Source of the DNA: Acridotheres tristis
Taxonomy: Eukaryota; Chordata; Aves; Passeriformes; Sturnidae
Direction: 5' to 3'
Assembly: GCA_037013685.1 (NCBI GenBank)
Contig: CM072919.1
Span: forward strand, 2,977,616 to 3,041,615
DNA: 64,000 nucleotides
Shown here: piece after piece, positions 22,736 to 60,000 of the stretch
Layout: every line of letters begins with the position of its first letter
Numbering within the stretch: position 1 is the stretch's first letter
Notes under the pieces: model-generated
Database searches by the model: none
What the model saw: only the letters and a program-made list of their open reading frames with translations
Told to the model about the DNA's origin: nothing
Made by a program: the position numbers and the translations under genes

Positions 22736-25700
22736 TTTCTCCTTGTAAAAAAAATCAGTCTCCAAGAACACTTCTTTTTATTACTGACAGCACGGCAAGC
22801 TCAATTCCAAACCCATTTATTCATCAACTACCAGTCAGAACACTCTTTGATAATACTCCACGCTGCCAAACTCTCGTGGATCAATGGAAGAAACACTCCC
22901 CTCATTCATGTTGTGTCCTGCTCGGAAAGCCACGTGTGTGCAGGTATGAGCTGCACCTCTCCCAGATGCTGGAACTAACACAGCCAGCTCTCCCACCCCT
23001 CCTACTCCAACCACCCCAGCTGCAGAGGCACTTTGGGTCCCTCTCCTGGTCCCTTCTCTCAGGCAAGAGGAGAGGAGACCGTGGGTCAGAGCCAGATGCG
23101 TCTGCTGGACTGACAAACCCTGCAGGGATCCTGCTCCTGCTCGGCTCCTGCTCCTGCTCCGCCTCTGCCCTGCACTAACCATTCCCAGAGCGGTGATGTG
23201 GCATCGTGAACGACGCACACAAGAATGTTCTGGCACCCTGAGATGCCGCTGAAGCTGCCAATACGCTTTGAAATAAAACCGCTGTGTTCGCTGAGATGGG
23301 TTGAAAATAAACAAAAGCCACAGAGAGAAGAAGAAAAAGTGGAGACACCCCGTGTTTTCTGGTTTCTTTGAGATTCAGTGGTAGCAGAGTTATCCATGAG
23401 AGTTCCCTGGTTTAGGGCCTTGCTGGGAATAATGGAGCAGAAGAGGAACTTCCAGGAAAACAATTTTCAATGGCAGCAGTATCCAGCATGCACCACTGTG
23501 CCCAAGGGTTTGGGTTCATGAACTGGGCCCCTGTTTAGGAGGGTTCTGTTTTGCAAACTGCTGGCAGAAACGTTGGGTGGAAGAGGAAGGAGAAGGGGAA
23601 GAGTTTTGCCAGTTTATGAAGGACACAATTGCAAAGAGAAGCGTCCATGACCCCACAAAGCCTGCAGAGCTGTGTAACAATACAAAAGGAACAGGCAGGA
23701 AAGGGTCGGTTTTGTTTCAGAGTTTTTCTTCCCTGCTCGTGAATTAAATGCCAAGAGATAACACATGCAGGAAGGGCTCAAAAAGGGAGTAAGATGGGTG
23801 TGCCCCAGAGCCTTTCCCGGCCAGAGAAACCAGAGCCAGAACCAGGGTGGGACGTGGGACACTGCTGTAGGATCATACAAAAGAAGCTGATTAATTTTTT
23901 TCCCTTTGCCCTCCTCTTTTTTTTTTTTTTACATATGGTCATTTTCATCAGGGTTTGTTTTTCAAAACAAACACAAGGACACACAGGGGCTGGTCCTGCT
24001 CCCTGCTGTGCTTTCATATCAAGTGTAATCTTGTTCTTAAAAGCATTTTCTCCTTTGGCCCAGACAAAACCACAATAGTGCTGCTGGTCACTTGTAGGCC
24101 CACAGTACCTGAGCAGATGCTGTCTAAATAATTCTGCTCCTGTTGCAGGAAAATGGCTGATAAAATGTTGTACAATCATCGTTTCTGCAAGAACTGTGGA
24201 AAGACAGGATGAGCTTGCACAAACATTTAAGAGCCTTTCAAGTCAGACCACACTTGCAAAGGAAAGGCCTTTGGAAATCAGGAATCCTGTGGTGGCATTT
24301 ACCTGTTTGCTCTGACAAAGATACCTGAAAAGCACTTACCTGCACATGCCATAAACTCATCTCAGCAGGTATTAGAAAATCAGACCCTGTCCTGGCCTGT
24401 GATCAGAGATGGGTGTTAACGAATATTTTCAGTCTTTGTAGGGTGCTCAGGGTACTCTTCCTTAGGGTAGAGAAATACTCCATATTGTGGAGGAAAAAAA
24501 AAAAGGATTCTGTCTCCACAGAATCCTCTACCATCAAGGGATTCCTTACTTATTGAAGAAACACCTCCATGGGAAATACACCTTAAACCAGGCACAGTTC
24601 AAGGGAGAACAGGGAGCTTGTGTTGGCAGCTAAATTCCTGCTCTCTTTGATCACATCGCTTTATCTCCCTGGCTTTCAGCTACAGCGGGTTTTCCCATTC
24701 TTTGCCTCATCGAAGTTGTAAATCTCTTATCTGAGGCGGCAGCTGAGCTTTTCATATGCAGGAGCCAGTAAATTTCTGGTTTCAGTCGTTCAGTTGCCTT
24801 CAGCAATAGGTCAGAACACACTTTTCCTCGGTTTTAAACTCCACAGGGGACAAACTGGAAGCCCAGTAACCAAAAGATTCGGGAATCAGAGTTCCCAGCT
24901 CCTGGAAATATCCAAGGAGAAGGGAAGCTCACAGAGGGTGACAAGAGTGAGGCAGGCAGGCAGTGTCTGACCCTGGCCACTGAAACCTGTGAGACTGCCC
25001 GTGAGCAATGAGGGCTCCAGCCAGAAAACCTGGCACAGCAACATGGGTTTGGGAGAAAATAGACCACTTCACTTCTAACTTTTTCTCTTCCCTACTCACA
25101 TGTCAAGTGTGCTCTTCAGAGAGATACGAGAATGCAAAATGCATGTCTGTACCTGCCAGAGTTACCTGACACAAAGCAGAAACACTGCCCAGGGATAACA
25201 CTCCCAATTTAATTTGCACTCCTATTTTTAAAATAATTTTCTGAGCCCTCACATACACAGCCATGTCACAGCCCAGCTGTTGGTGTTTTACAGGTTATCA
25301 GTGACAGAGGTACTTTAGCAAAACTGCCGAATATATTCACAGAAAAGCCTTGGGTGGGAAATCCGGTAGGGCAGAGGAGCCTGGCTGAGGGCAAAAGTAG
25401 AAATTAGCTAATAACTGACCAGTTAATCCCCGTGGGGGATGGCAAGTGAGGCTCAGAAAACGAGCAACTGACACTGAAATTCCCAGTGAGAAAATACTGC
25501 ATTTGACCAGTGTTTCATCCATGGAAGCAGTGGCTCCAGCAGTGGCGGGTAGGATCCAACTGTGCCCGAGGGCCAAGGATGGGGACAGAGCCGCACATTT
25601 GTCTCGGTCACCCTGCAGGAGCCACAGAAGGATCTCACACTAAGCCACCAAGGGCGGTTGGAATTCACCAGAGGGGGCCCAGATTTTTCAGAGGCTTGAC

Positions 25701-25999
25701 AAGCCCCAAATCCCTGGAATACACACGAATGCCTGCAGAAATGGGGCCTACAGGCAATGATCGACATTAAGAGTGAGACAAGCCGATCTAATTCCGCACT
25801 GAAGTGCCCCTGACGGGCCACAGAACTGGGCGGGCAGCAAAGTGTCACAACGGTACCTGAGCCACAGACCAGCAGGTACGTTTAACGTCTTACCTCCCAA
25901 GATCTCTCTCTCTCTCTCTTACCCTCTGGTAATCTTTATCCTTAAGACACTAATTGCGATTACACACACTCCGTCCTGTACCTTAAGCAAGGCCCTCGG
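22736..25999. other. Gene-free interval upstream of PTBP1
   Basis: No gene is supported. Visible local structures are a perfect 10-bp inverted repeat at 24504-24527 and a (TC)n run at 25903-25919. A segment at 24640-24790 holds TTATCT motifs near a CAGCTG E-box, but without conservation data this cannot be called an enhancer. Confidence 0.35.
24504..24527. repeat. Perfect 10-bp inverted repeat with 4-nt loop
   Basis: AGGATTCTGT, loop CTCC, ACAGAATCCT. It directly follows an A-run, which would make a stem-loop in either transcript direction. No function is known. Confidence 0.8.
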
Positions 26000-26556
26000 T
26001 GAGGGGCTCACCGCCGAGGGTGAGCGCAGGCAGACGCCCCTCACCCGGGATGGCGGCGGCACGTGGCTTCCCTGCCCGCCCCCAACATGGCGGCGGGGCC
26101 GAGCCGTCCCCGCGGCCCCGGGCCGCACAACGTGCACGCGGCAGACCCGCTTGCCCGTACCCAAGATGGCGCCCAACGCCTGGCCTCCCATGCCCTGCCC
26201 CCAATCAAGATGGCGGCTCCGGGTATCATCCCGGCCTCCTTCCCGCTCTGAAGATGGCTCCTCCCCTCCGCCTCCCTCCGCCTACCGAATGGCGCCGCGC
26301 ACCGGCGGCTCGCCCCGCCCCTTACCCTGCGCGCGGCCAATCGGCTTCGCGCGGGGAGCCAGGGCGCCAACCCCGGAAGGCGGGCGGTCCCCGCCCCCTC
26401 GTCAGGGTGACAGCTCCGCCGGCCAATGGAGCGCCGGCGCGGGCGAGGCGGGCCGGGCGGCGCCGCCATTTTGTGAGTCTATAACACGGAGCGGTCTCGC
26501 TCGTCCCGCTATTGCGGCGCCTCCACTCCGCTCCCGACGGGTCGTCTCCGTGTGCA

Positions 26557-51267
<24,711 letters not shown>

Positions 51268-51821
51268 AGCTTGGGGAGGCCTGTGTTAAAATGGACTTGA
51301 CTTAAAACCTCTGGGGTTCAGCCTTGACCTTAAAAGGCTGGACACCAGGGTTTCAACTTCCATCATTCCAGAAAAAAAAAAAAAGCCACTTTAAAAATGC
51401 AGCTGAAGTGACCTTAAAAGATCAGAGATTTTATTTTTTTAAAGAGAAATCAGTTTACCGGTTTTTAAAAAAAAAAAGAAAATTAATTCCTCTTGCTAAC
51501 CTTGCGGTGATGGGTAACAATCTTGACTGTTCCAATAAAAAAATCACAAGTTCAAGTTTACACTATGGAACCTGCTCTGGGAAATTCCCCTCCCCTCCTG
51601 CTCCTTCTCCCCAAAAAAGCAGATCCCAACAAGTTTTATCAGGTTTCACATTGATGCCTTTTTTAATTTCCTTACCCATCCATGCCTTGAAAGACCTAAA
51701 ACCACTGTGTGAATTCACTGTAGCGCCTTGGAGTCAGGATTGTGGTGACCAGGAGCTCCCAACCCGCCCAGCACAACACTCGGTTGCATTGATCCCACCT
51801 TAGCTGTGCACCTGCTATCCT

Positions 51822-51829
51822 GTGCCTTA
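51822..51829 (+). promoter_or_regulatory. miR-124 8-mer seed match in PTBP1 3'UTR
   Basis: GTGCCTTA, a full 8-mer target of miR-124. A second site of the 7-mer-A1 type (TGCCTTA) lies at 52918-52924. miR-124 repression of PTBP1 during neuronal differentiation is established in mammals. Confidence 0.7.
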
Positions 51830-53948
51830 AACCTTCTACTTCTTTGGGGAAAACATCTGAGCTGCAGGGAGGGGATGGGCAGAGCTGGGGGCGGGGAGCG
51901 GCTCTGGCTGACGATCAGCCGGGGGAGTTGGCGAAGTGAATAAATGAAATTTTGGGCTGTGACTCGGGCCAGTTTTTCCTTGCTGCCCCGTGTGTGTCTC
52001 GATCTCCACATGTGCCCTGTGCCACTTCCCAGTCTGCTCGTGGGTCATTGCCACCTGCAAACTCAGGTGGGAGTTACCTGAGAGCCTTTGTGGCTGAGCA
52101 AAGGTCTGGGTGGGGGACTGTTCCCAAGGCCAAATCACATTCCAGTGTCAGGAGCGAGTCCGCAGGCTCTGCCCTCACAGAGCATTGGCGAGGGACAAAA
52201 GAGCCTCTGTGGGACACTTGTGAAGATGAATCAGAGTTTGTTGAATTTGTGTGTGTATATACCTAAATGCTTGGCTAGGATTTGGAGAATCCTTGGATAC
52301 CCCACAATTAGAAAGGTGCCTGCAAGAGGTACCTTTGTGCCCCTAATTGGAGATTAACGAGGCTGCTGTAGCTCCGCCGTCGTTCTTAGAGCATGTCTTC
52401 AGCATTTGAGCTTTTGTTTGAATCCTTGTATTATACTTTGATGCTGTTGCTGTCCTCTGTGCCTAGCAATATTTCCAGTTGACCAAATATTCTAATCTCT
52501 TTATATGCAAAAGAAATAGTTTAAGTACCTTTTATAGAATGATAAGATGGTATAAACGTAATCTAAATTTACTCCTTTGTGGTATTACCCATGTATACTG
52601 TACTTTATTTTCTTTGTTTTGTAATTGAAGCTGTAGGGCAGGAGTAGTTTCCAGGCTGAGGTCGTGGCTGAGGATGAGCAGAGCTGAGGGTGTGAGAGAA
52701 TGAGCACAAACAGCTCGGAAATGGAAGGAAAAGGACCCAGGCTAAAGATTTTTTTACCTTTTGAATCTATAAGCCCAGATGTTGTTCTAGGAAGGGAATT
52801 TATTAAAAGTAGAATGCAGCAGATCAGTTTTTCCCAATGATACAAGCATTTTTATTTTTTTCTGGCTTACAACTCTTTCCCGGGCCATTCTGCCTTCTAT
52901 TCCGTGTGATCCGATGTTGCCTTACATTTCCCTCTAACCTGCAACCTGTTCGGATGCAAAATAACAAGAATCTTGTACTTTTTTTCAGGGTTTTTCTGCA
53001 AATTGTGGACCAAAGTTTGTTTTTTAATTGTCTTAGTGTTGCAAGTTCTGATTTCCTTGCTTGGTGTGGGAGCTCTTGACTTGCCTAGCACTGAGTGTTT
53101 GGAAAAGTCTTAACTTTCTGTAGTTCCTCCCTGGACTCTCAAGGATATGAATTATGCTGGAGAAGCATGTGAGGTCCGAGTGAGGGTCTGGCTGGGGCTG
53201 TGGCGTGCTGGGTACCCCTGAGGGAGGGCAAGACCCCTGGTGACAGCATCACCTCAGCTGCTTTTGGGTACCTCTTAAATCTGGGTGAGCTGTGCTGGAG
53301 CCAGGGATCTGCCCCTGCAAAGTTTCTGCCAGCATCCTGCAGGAGGGCACAGCTGGGGAGGGATCTCTGTGATTGTTGGCTCATCCCCTTCCCAGTGAAA
53401 CACCTGCTCCTCCCACAGGGGACCCATCCTGCCCAGCACAGCAGCACTGGGGTAACTGGTCAGTGCCCCCAATCACCCTCCACAGCACTGGGGAGGCTCC
53501 CGGGGCCGGGCCCCGGCCGGGACACTTCAGGTGTCCCGTGCAAATCACAGATGGATTTGGGGTAACCAGGGCCCCCCAGCACAGCAGGTGCTCCCTTCGG
53601 ATCCTGTGTTTGCATGTAAAGAATGTGAGTAACTAAGGGTGTATATATTTATAATTTTTTTATACCTGTTGTAAGACATGAGGGGCAGCAAAACCCAGTT
53701 TTTTATGGTGACCAGATGTATTGTATATTTTGATAACAGCAATTCCAGGTTCAGTATTGTGGAAGGTGGGTGGGGAGGGGAAGTGTACACACCATCAGAA
53801 TTCCATTGCCTCTTTCAAAGAATGTTTGTAATGCAAAAAGAAATGAAATTAAAACTATTTTATAACAACCTTTGTACCTTTCTGTAGCTCCATTATTTCC
53901 TGTTGAGATTGTAGAAGCAGTTGGTGCCCAGTCTGTACTTGTGCTTTC

Positions 53949-53954
53949 AATAAA
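53949..53954 (+). terminator. PTBP1 distal poly(A) signal
   Basis: AATAAA followed within 30 nt by U/GU-rich sequence; the context matches the known end of PTBP1 mRNA. Confidence 0.8.
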
Positions 53955-53965
53955 TTCTTCTGTAT

Positions 53966-56270
53966 CCTTCACTCCTGATCTTCTTCCTCTTTATTGTGCC
54001 TGTTTTGCTTCTGATTTTCCCTTCTCATGTAATTCCAGCTGCCTCATTTTTTTTAACTTTGACTTTTCACACACTCTGGGCTGGCAGTGCGTGTCCCTGT
54101 CTCTGTGGAGCCATGGGATGGGGTCTGGCCCTCCAGCCCCTGGGTGCCAGGCTGGAGCCCCGAGGCCTGAGGCTGTCGGGCCCTCACTGATGCCCTGCCT
54201 GTGTCACACTCCAGCACTTTGTTACTTTATGTTCCTAAACTTTCCATATGTTCTGGCTAATATCCATGAAAAATAACCCACTTTGAGTCAAACCCTCCTC
54301 TCTGTAGTCCTATGCTGTAGCTGTGGGGCTGGATGTAGCATTGTCCATCCCATGGGAGGAGGTGCAATTCCCATCTCTCCATGACCTCCCTCAGGAGCAT
54401 AATACTTGCTTAGGGATCTGGTTCTTACCTGTATGCTCAACTCTGCTCAGACTCCTGTCCAAGAGTCACCGTGTCCTGGGGGGAGGCACAATCCCCACCG
54501 GGAGCTGCTGTTGTGGCTCTGCTGGCCCCATCCCTCTGGGCTGAGCTGGCATTAGGCTCCAGCGTATTCTACAGGCGTTTGCAGAGCCCTCTGGCTCCAG
54601 GGTTACCGAGGGGCTCCTGCCGGAGCCGGGGGCTGCTGAAAGGGACCACTGTTGTTCCTTGAAAGGCTAACGGGATTTGTAGCAGCTGCCTGTGCCTGTG
54701 CAAGCTGGGCCGAGGGCGATGCGTTGCTGCCCCGCAGGAGTGAGCAGGGTCATTGCTCCGGGGTTGGTTCCCCGAGTTCTCTGGGGTCCAACCTGGGCTT
54801 TGCAAATATTGTGAGCATCCCTGTACCCTTCCCTGGCCCCTCGGACGCTGATCGGCTGCTGGCGCGGCTGAAAGGGTGGCACTGATAGGGTCCCCATGGG
54901 AACAACGATGGCTTCGGGGGCTCCGCTCTCCCATCCCACACCTTCCCACGGCAGAATCCCCCAACCTGGCCCCGGGCCGTGCCCCAGATACAGGAGAACC
55001 CGTGTCGGGGGCTGCCTCTGCAGCTCCCGCAGCCCGGGCCCGCTCTGACCGGGCATCGTGTCGGGCAGCAGAGAAAACTGCCCTGAAGCTTCTGCCTTTA
55101 ACGGGAAAATGCTGGCGTGGAGAAGGTGGGGGCTCCGCACCAAAAGGGCTCTTCCAGCTCTGCCCGGAGCCGGAGGAAGATGCTGCCTGCCTGGAGCCTG
55201 GCCTTCCGTATGCCCTGAATCACCGCGGGGTGCGGAAAGGGAGTTAGCTGCCAGCAGGAGCCCCAAATCGGGGAATGATTTGCGGACCCCGGGGTGGGGC
55301 CGAGAGCGGAGCCGAGCCCTTGGTGTGTCACAAACCCCCTGGGGCTCACCGAGGGGGACATGGGGACGTGCCGGGGACTCCTGGCAGACGGTGTCCTCAG
55401 CGGAAAAGGTCGGGACACCGGACACGTACGGTACCGAGGCAGAGTCCAGGCTGGAGCTGATGAGGTGGGGGTTGACAGCCCCTCCTGCTGCAACCCTGTG
55501 TGGGGCCGGGGAAAAGATGGATGAGGATGGTTCCGCTCCCTCTCGACCCCGCGGGTCCCCAGGCGATGCAGCAGCGGCTGCTGGGGGGCCGCCCGAGGCG
55601 GGTCGGGGCTGCGGAAGCGGGTGCGGGGCTGGGGGTTGCCCGAGACTACGAGAGCGATGCGGGGCTGTCAGTTGCCATGGAAACCGCTGGGTCAGAGGCG
55701 GCGGGAAGCGGCGTGTGACGCCATCGGCACCGCAATGGGCCGTGAGCGCGGGGGCGACCTGGGGCTGCTGGGCTGGGAGCCCCCACATCGCCCCGACCCC
55801 CATCAGGGACTGCCGGAGCTCGGCGTCAATGCCTGTGACCTTCGCCAGCGGCTCCGGGTCACCTCCCCGGGTCACCCGCAGCACGGCTGGATGGAGCAGC
55901 CCCACGGCGCCTGTGATGGTTGGTGTTGGACCCCCTCGTCTCCCACTCCCCAGGGCCCCCCACAACCCCCCACTCAACGGGATGCTGCTGCCACGATCCT
56001 CCTGCTAATCCCGGGTGGCTTTTCCAGCACCGAGTCAGGGTTATGTGGATAATCCATATGTTTGCAAGGCAAAGGCTTTGGGATATCCACTGTTAATCCA
56101 ATTGGCAGTGGCAGTTTGGTGCCATCGGCACAGTGTCCTGTAGGGAGGAGGACGCGGCTGCCCCAGCCACTGCTCCCCGGGCTTGGGAACTCCCGCGGAG
56201 CCTTGGTCCTACCCCCCCCAGCCGTGGGACTCAGCTGTCCCCCACCCTGCCGAAATAACCCAGCCAGAGA
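53966..56270. other. GC-rich intergenic between PTBP1 and PLPPR3 ends
   Basis: The two genes converge here. From about 54.6 to 56.0 kb the sequence is GC-rich with frames open on both strands, but these start at non-ATG codons, have low-complexity composition and no family resemblance. No gene is called. Confidence 0.5.
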
Positions 56271-56281
56271 ACATCCACGTG

Positions 56282-56287
56282 TTTATT
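56282..56287 (-). terminator. Candidate PLPPR3 poly(A) signal
   Basis: AATAAA on the minus strand about 740 nt after the PLPPR3 stop. It is the only canonical minus-strand hexamer I noticed between the stop and 56.2 kb. Confidence 0.55.
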
Positions 56288-57021
56288 TGCTTTCCAAACC
56301 ATAGCAGCTCCAGCTGTTGCCCGACATATTCGCAGCCTGGAGATCCCCTCCCTGCTCCCCCCAAACCTCGGCTGCAGCCCAGGGCTGCTCCTCCTGGGGC
56401 AGAGCTCAGCCCCCACTGCACCCCCACCCCAAAACCCCCTGGCCTCCAGTCCCTGCAGTATTTACAGCCTCTGCACACCCAGAGCCACGGCTCTGGGACC
56501 CCCCCTCCCAGTTTGCCCACCCTCAGGCTCCCTCACACAGATCGGTGGTGCAGGATGGGGGGGTATCACTGGACCCCCAACACCCACAAACCCCCACATG
56601 AGCTAGGGCCTGCTGCCCCACAGCAGCCTCTTTCCCCTGTTAAACCCCTTAATCTAGTCCCCCCCAAAGCCCTTCAACGCCATTTGTCCCTCCCCGCCCC
56701 CCTACAGACATCCACTTCCAGAGCCGGAATAAAATAACCCCTCGGAAATGTCAGCACCAGTGTTAGAGAGAAAAAGAAAGTCAAAAGTGCTTGGAGCTGC
56801 CCAGCCCCACAGCCTGTGGGGGGGCAGAGCCCCACCAGCTGCCAGAGCGGGGTCCCATGCTGGGGGTCCCAAAGATGCCTCAGTTGGCTCAGGACCATCG
56901 TGGCCGTGCTGTTCAAGAGCAAAGCCAGCCCTGTCCTGCCATCCCCCGCAGAGGGGCCCCAGCATCACAGAGCCCCCCCAAAGCAGAGCAGGGGCGTGGG
57001 GCCCTGGCAAGGCAGCGGGGC

Positions 57022-60000
57022 TCAGTCCTTAAACCTGCGGCCTGCCTGCATCTTCTTGTAGTACAGGTCCACCTCGCTGTCCGCTGTCCCGTCCCTCTCG
57101 GCCGGCTTCCTCCGCAGCGTGGAGTCACGGCTGGCTGTGGCCAGTAGCCCCTCGGGAGGGGCCTCCACCCGCTCCCCACCACCCCCTGCTGCCCCTGGGA
57201 TAGCAGCCAAGCTGCCGTAGCGCGGCTCATCCTGCTCCATGTCGCTGACAGAGGAGCCAGGGGACACACCGGCGCTCTTGGCTGGGCGGAAGCCATGGAA
57301 ATCCTTCCCCACCTCACCCAGCTCGTAGGTGTCTGGCCCGTCCGGCCCCTTCGGGCCCGACTTCCACTCCCAGGGCCCATTGCCAGCAGAGAGGTGGACA
57401 ACAGGGTGGTGAGGAGCATGAGCATCGATGGTGATGATGCTGGAGCTGTCCCGCTCAGAGGGCGAGCGGTACTGCGAGGAGTCAGAGCTGGTGGACGACG
57501 AGGACGTCTCTGAGTGCTTGGGGGTGACAGAGACAAGGCTCTGCTGCTTGGACATGGCGATGACCTGCATCAGGCGCGGGGGGTTGGCCACCCGCTGCGC
57601 TCCCCCCTTCTCTGCCACCATCACCCACTTGGCCCGCACGGCCGCCCCGCTGCTGGCCGCGGCCCCAGCGCCTGCCTGGCTCTCCTCGGGGATGTGCACC
57701 AGCTGCGAGGCGCCCGGCCGGGGCTGGATGAGCACGCGGGGCCCCATGGCCGCCCGCTCGGCCGAGCGTGCCTGCACCGTAGGGTACAGGGAGGGGGGCA
57801 CCTCCTCACCGGGCTCCCCTACACCCCGGCCCTGCGCCGCCTCCTCCGCCAGCGTCATGCTCCGGCCCTCCAGCGACTTCTGCTTCCACTCCGTGATGAG
57901 CTGCTTAGAGCGGGAGGCGTCCACGGGGACGTGGATGGTCATGTGGCGCCGCGCGGGGTCGTCCATGGAGGGGGTGTTGACGCGGGGCAGGGTGTTGCTG
58001 AAGGTCACCATGTTCTCCTTGCCCATCGGGCTGCGGGGGGCCAGCAGGTCCACGTCCACACTGGCCCGCTTCAGGCTGCCCAGCGAGTTCTTCTCCCGCG
58101 GCACCGGCCGTGCCGCCTCCTCCAGCCGTGCCTGCGGGTTCAGCTCGTCGGTGCTCACCGACTTGTTCTGGTGGTAGACAGAATCGTGGCCCCGCTGTGT
58201 CAGCGCCCGCAGCGCGTCCTTGGCCGGTGCCTGTGTTGGGACCCACTCCGTTGGGGCACGGAAGTTGCCAACAGCATGGAAAGCCTGTGGGAAGGGGAAC
58301 AATAGAATCCTGGAATGGTTTGTGTTGGAAAGGACTTTTAAAGGTCATCAAGTCCAATGCCCCTGCCACAGGCAGGGACAACTTCCACTAGACCAGAGTG
58401 CTCCAAGCGCTGTCCAGCTTGGCCTTGAACACTTCCAGGGATGGTGTAGCCACAGCTGCCATGGAGAGTGTGGAGTCAAACAGCCCCACCAGCATCCTCA
58501 GCCCCACCAGCCCCCTCCCTGGGCCAAGGGCAGGACCAGCACCCACCAGGTAGGCGGCAATGCCGGCGCCGATCAGGAAGCCCACATAGACGTCAGCGGG
58601 GTGACTGCGGTACTGGGTGATCTGGGTCAGGCCACAGATGCCGGCAGCAATGGCAAAGGCGAAGACCAGGATGGGCTTGAGGAGTTTGGTGCTATCCGAG
58701 ATGATGGAGTTGAAATACATCTGGGGCAGGAACAGGCTGTTAGTCATGGCCTGGCCATGCACAGAGCTGTTGAGTGCATGTGGGACTGCAGGTGCCTGCA
58801 CACACACCCAGCACAGGCACAGGAATATTGGGTAGAGCTTGTCTGTGCCAACAAGAGAGGGACACAGCTGCCCATGGCATGGGACTTGTGCTGCCTTAAG
58901 CCAGCAAGTGCCAGGCAGTGCTGGGAACTCACCGACACGTAGACAGCAGCGAAAGCTGAGAGTGTCGCGTGCTGGGATGGGAAGGTCTTCCTGCAGGGAG
59001 AAGGGACATGGTTGGGACAGGGCAGGAGGGCTGGCAGTGCGGCACAGGGCTCCCCTGGCACATACCTGGCGGAGAGGATGGCATGCTTGTCGGTGCCTGA
59101 GCAGATGTCCTGGGTGATGTAAGGGTTGGCATCACAGGGGGTGCCCAAAAGTGTGTAGTTGGGCTTGCAGACGGTCAGGAAGAAAGGAGCATGGTAGCCA
59201 GTAGCCAGCTGGATGACATCTGTCACCAGGGCTGTGGCACAGAGCCCGAACACGTGGACGCCTGGGGATGGCAGGAATGGGACAGTGGGTCACCCCCATC
59301 CCATATGGGGCAGCCAGGACTCACCCAGCCCTGGAGCACCCACTGGAATGGGTCCAGTGCAGCGTCCAGGGTCTGGGTAGGGTCATGCTCCAGCTATCAC
59401 AGCCAGGGTGGCCCCACGTCCCCTCCAGTCCCCAGGTCCTGTTCAGGCTGTGGCACAACGTACCCACAAACCTGACGGTGCGACGCAGGAAGGAGTTGAA
59501 GTTGCAGCCACCGGCGTTGATGCTGCCCTCGGCACCAGCACGGCCCTTCAGCCGGGACTGCAGGCAGTACACCATGCCCTCCCCGACCATGATCTGGGAA
59601 GGAACCGCTGGATCAGGTGGGACTGGGGTGGGCTGGGTTGTTGGCAGAGCTGCCCGAGGGATGCTGGACACTGCCAGGCACCGGGAGCCCAATCCCTGGC
59701 TCCATCTCGACCCCCAAGGTGGGACAAGCCCGGACGCACCGAGGCGGCAGGTGCAGCAAAGGCCAGGCTGAGCAGCATCAGCAGCGGGATGAGCTCCTCG
59801 TTGGTCTCCACGTAGGGCATGGAGAGAGCCCGGTCATGGCACTGGAAGCCCACTTTGGCTGGCTTGAAGAGATCCGTCAGCTCCAGGAAATAGAGCGTCA
59901 CAACAGAGGAGGCCACGATGGGCAGCTGTGGAGGAAAGAGTGGGGACCAACGCACCCCCAGCGTGATGGCACTGCACAGCCCCACCAGAACGGGGCACAG

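Larger units (their letters stand above)
51268..53965 (+). other. PTBP1: PTBP1 3'UTR
   Basis: About 2.7 kb from the stop codon to a strong signal AATAAA at 53949-53954, in the context TTTCAATAAATTCTTCTG that also ends mammalian PTBP1. Earlier AATAAA matches at 51535-51540 and 51939-51944 could give shorter forms. It contains an 8-mer and a 7-mer miR-124 seed match. Confidence 0.75.

Noticed and set aside
54667..56008. Long overlapping open frames on both strands (436 codons minus, 316 codons plus)
   Set aside because: Both begin at non-ATG codons (TTG and GTG), are Pro/Gly/Arg/Ala-rich, lack family similarity and lie in GC-rich sequence where stops are rare.
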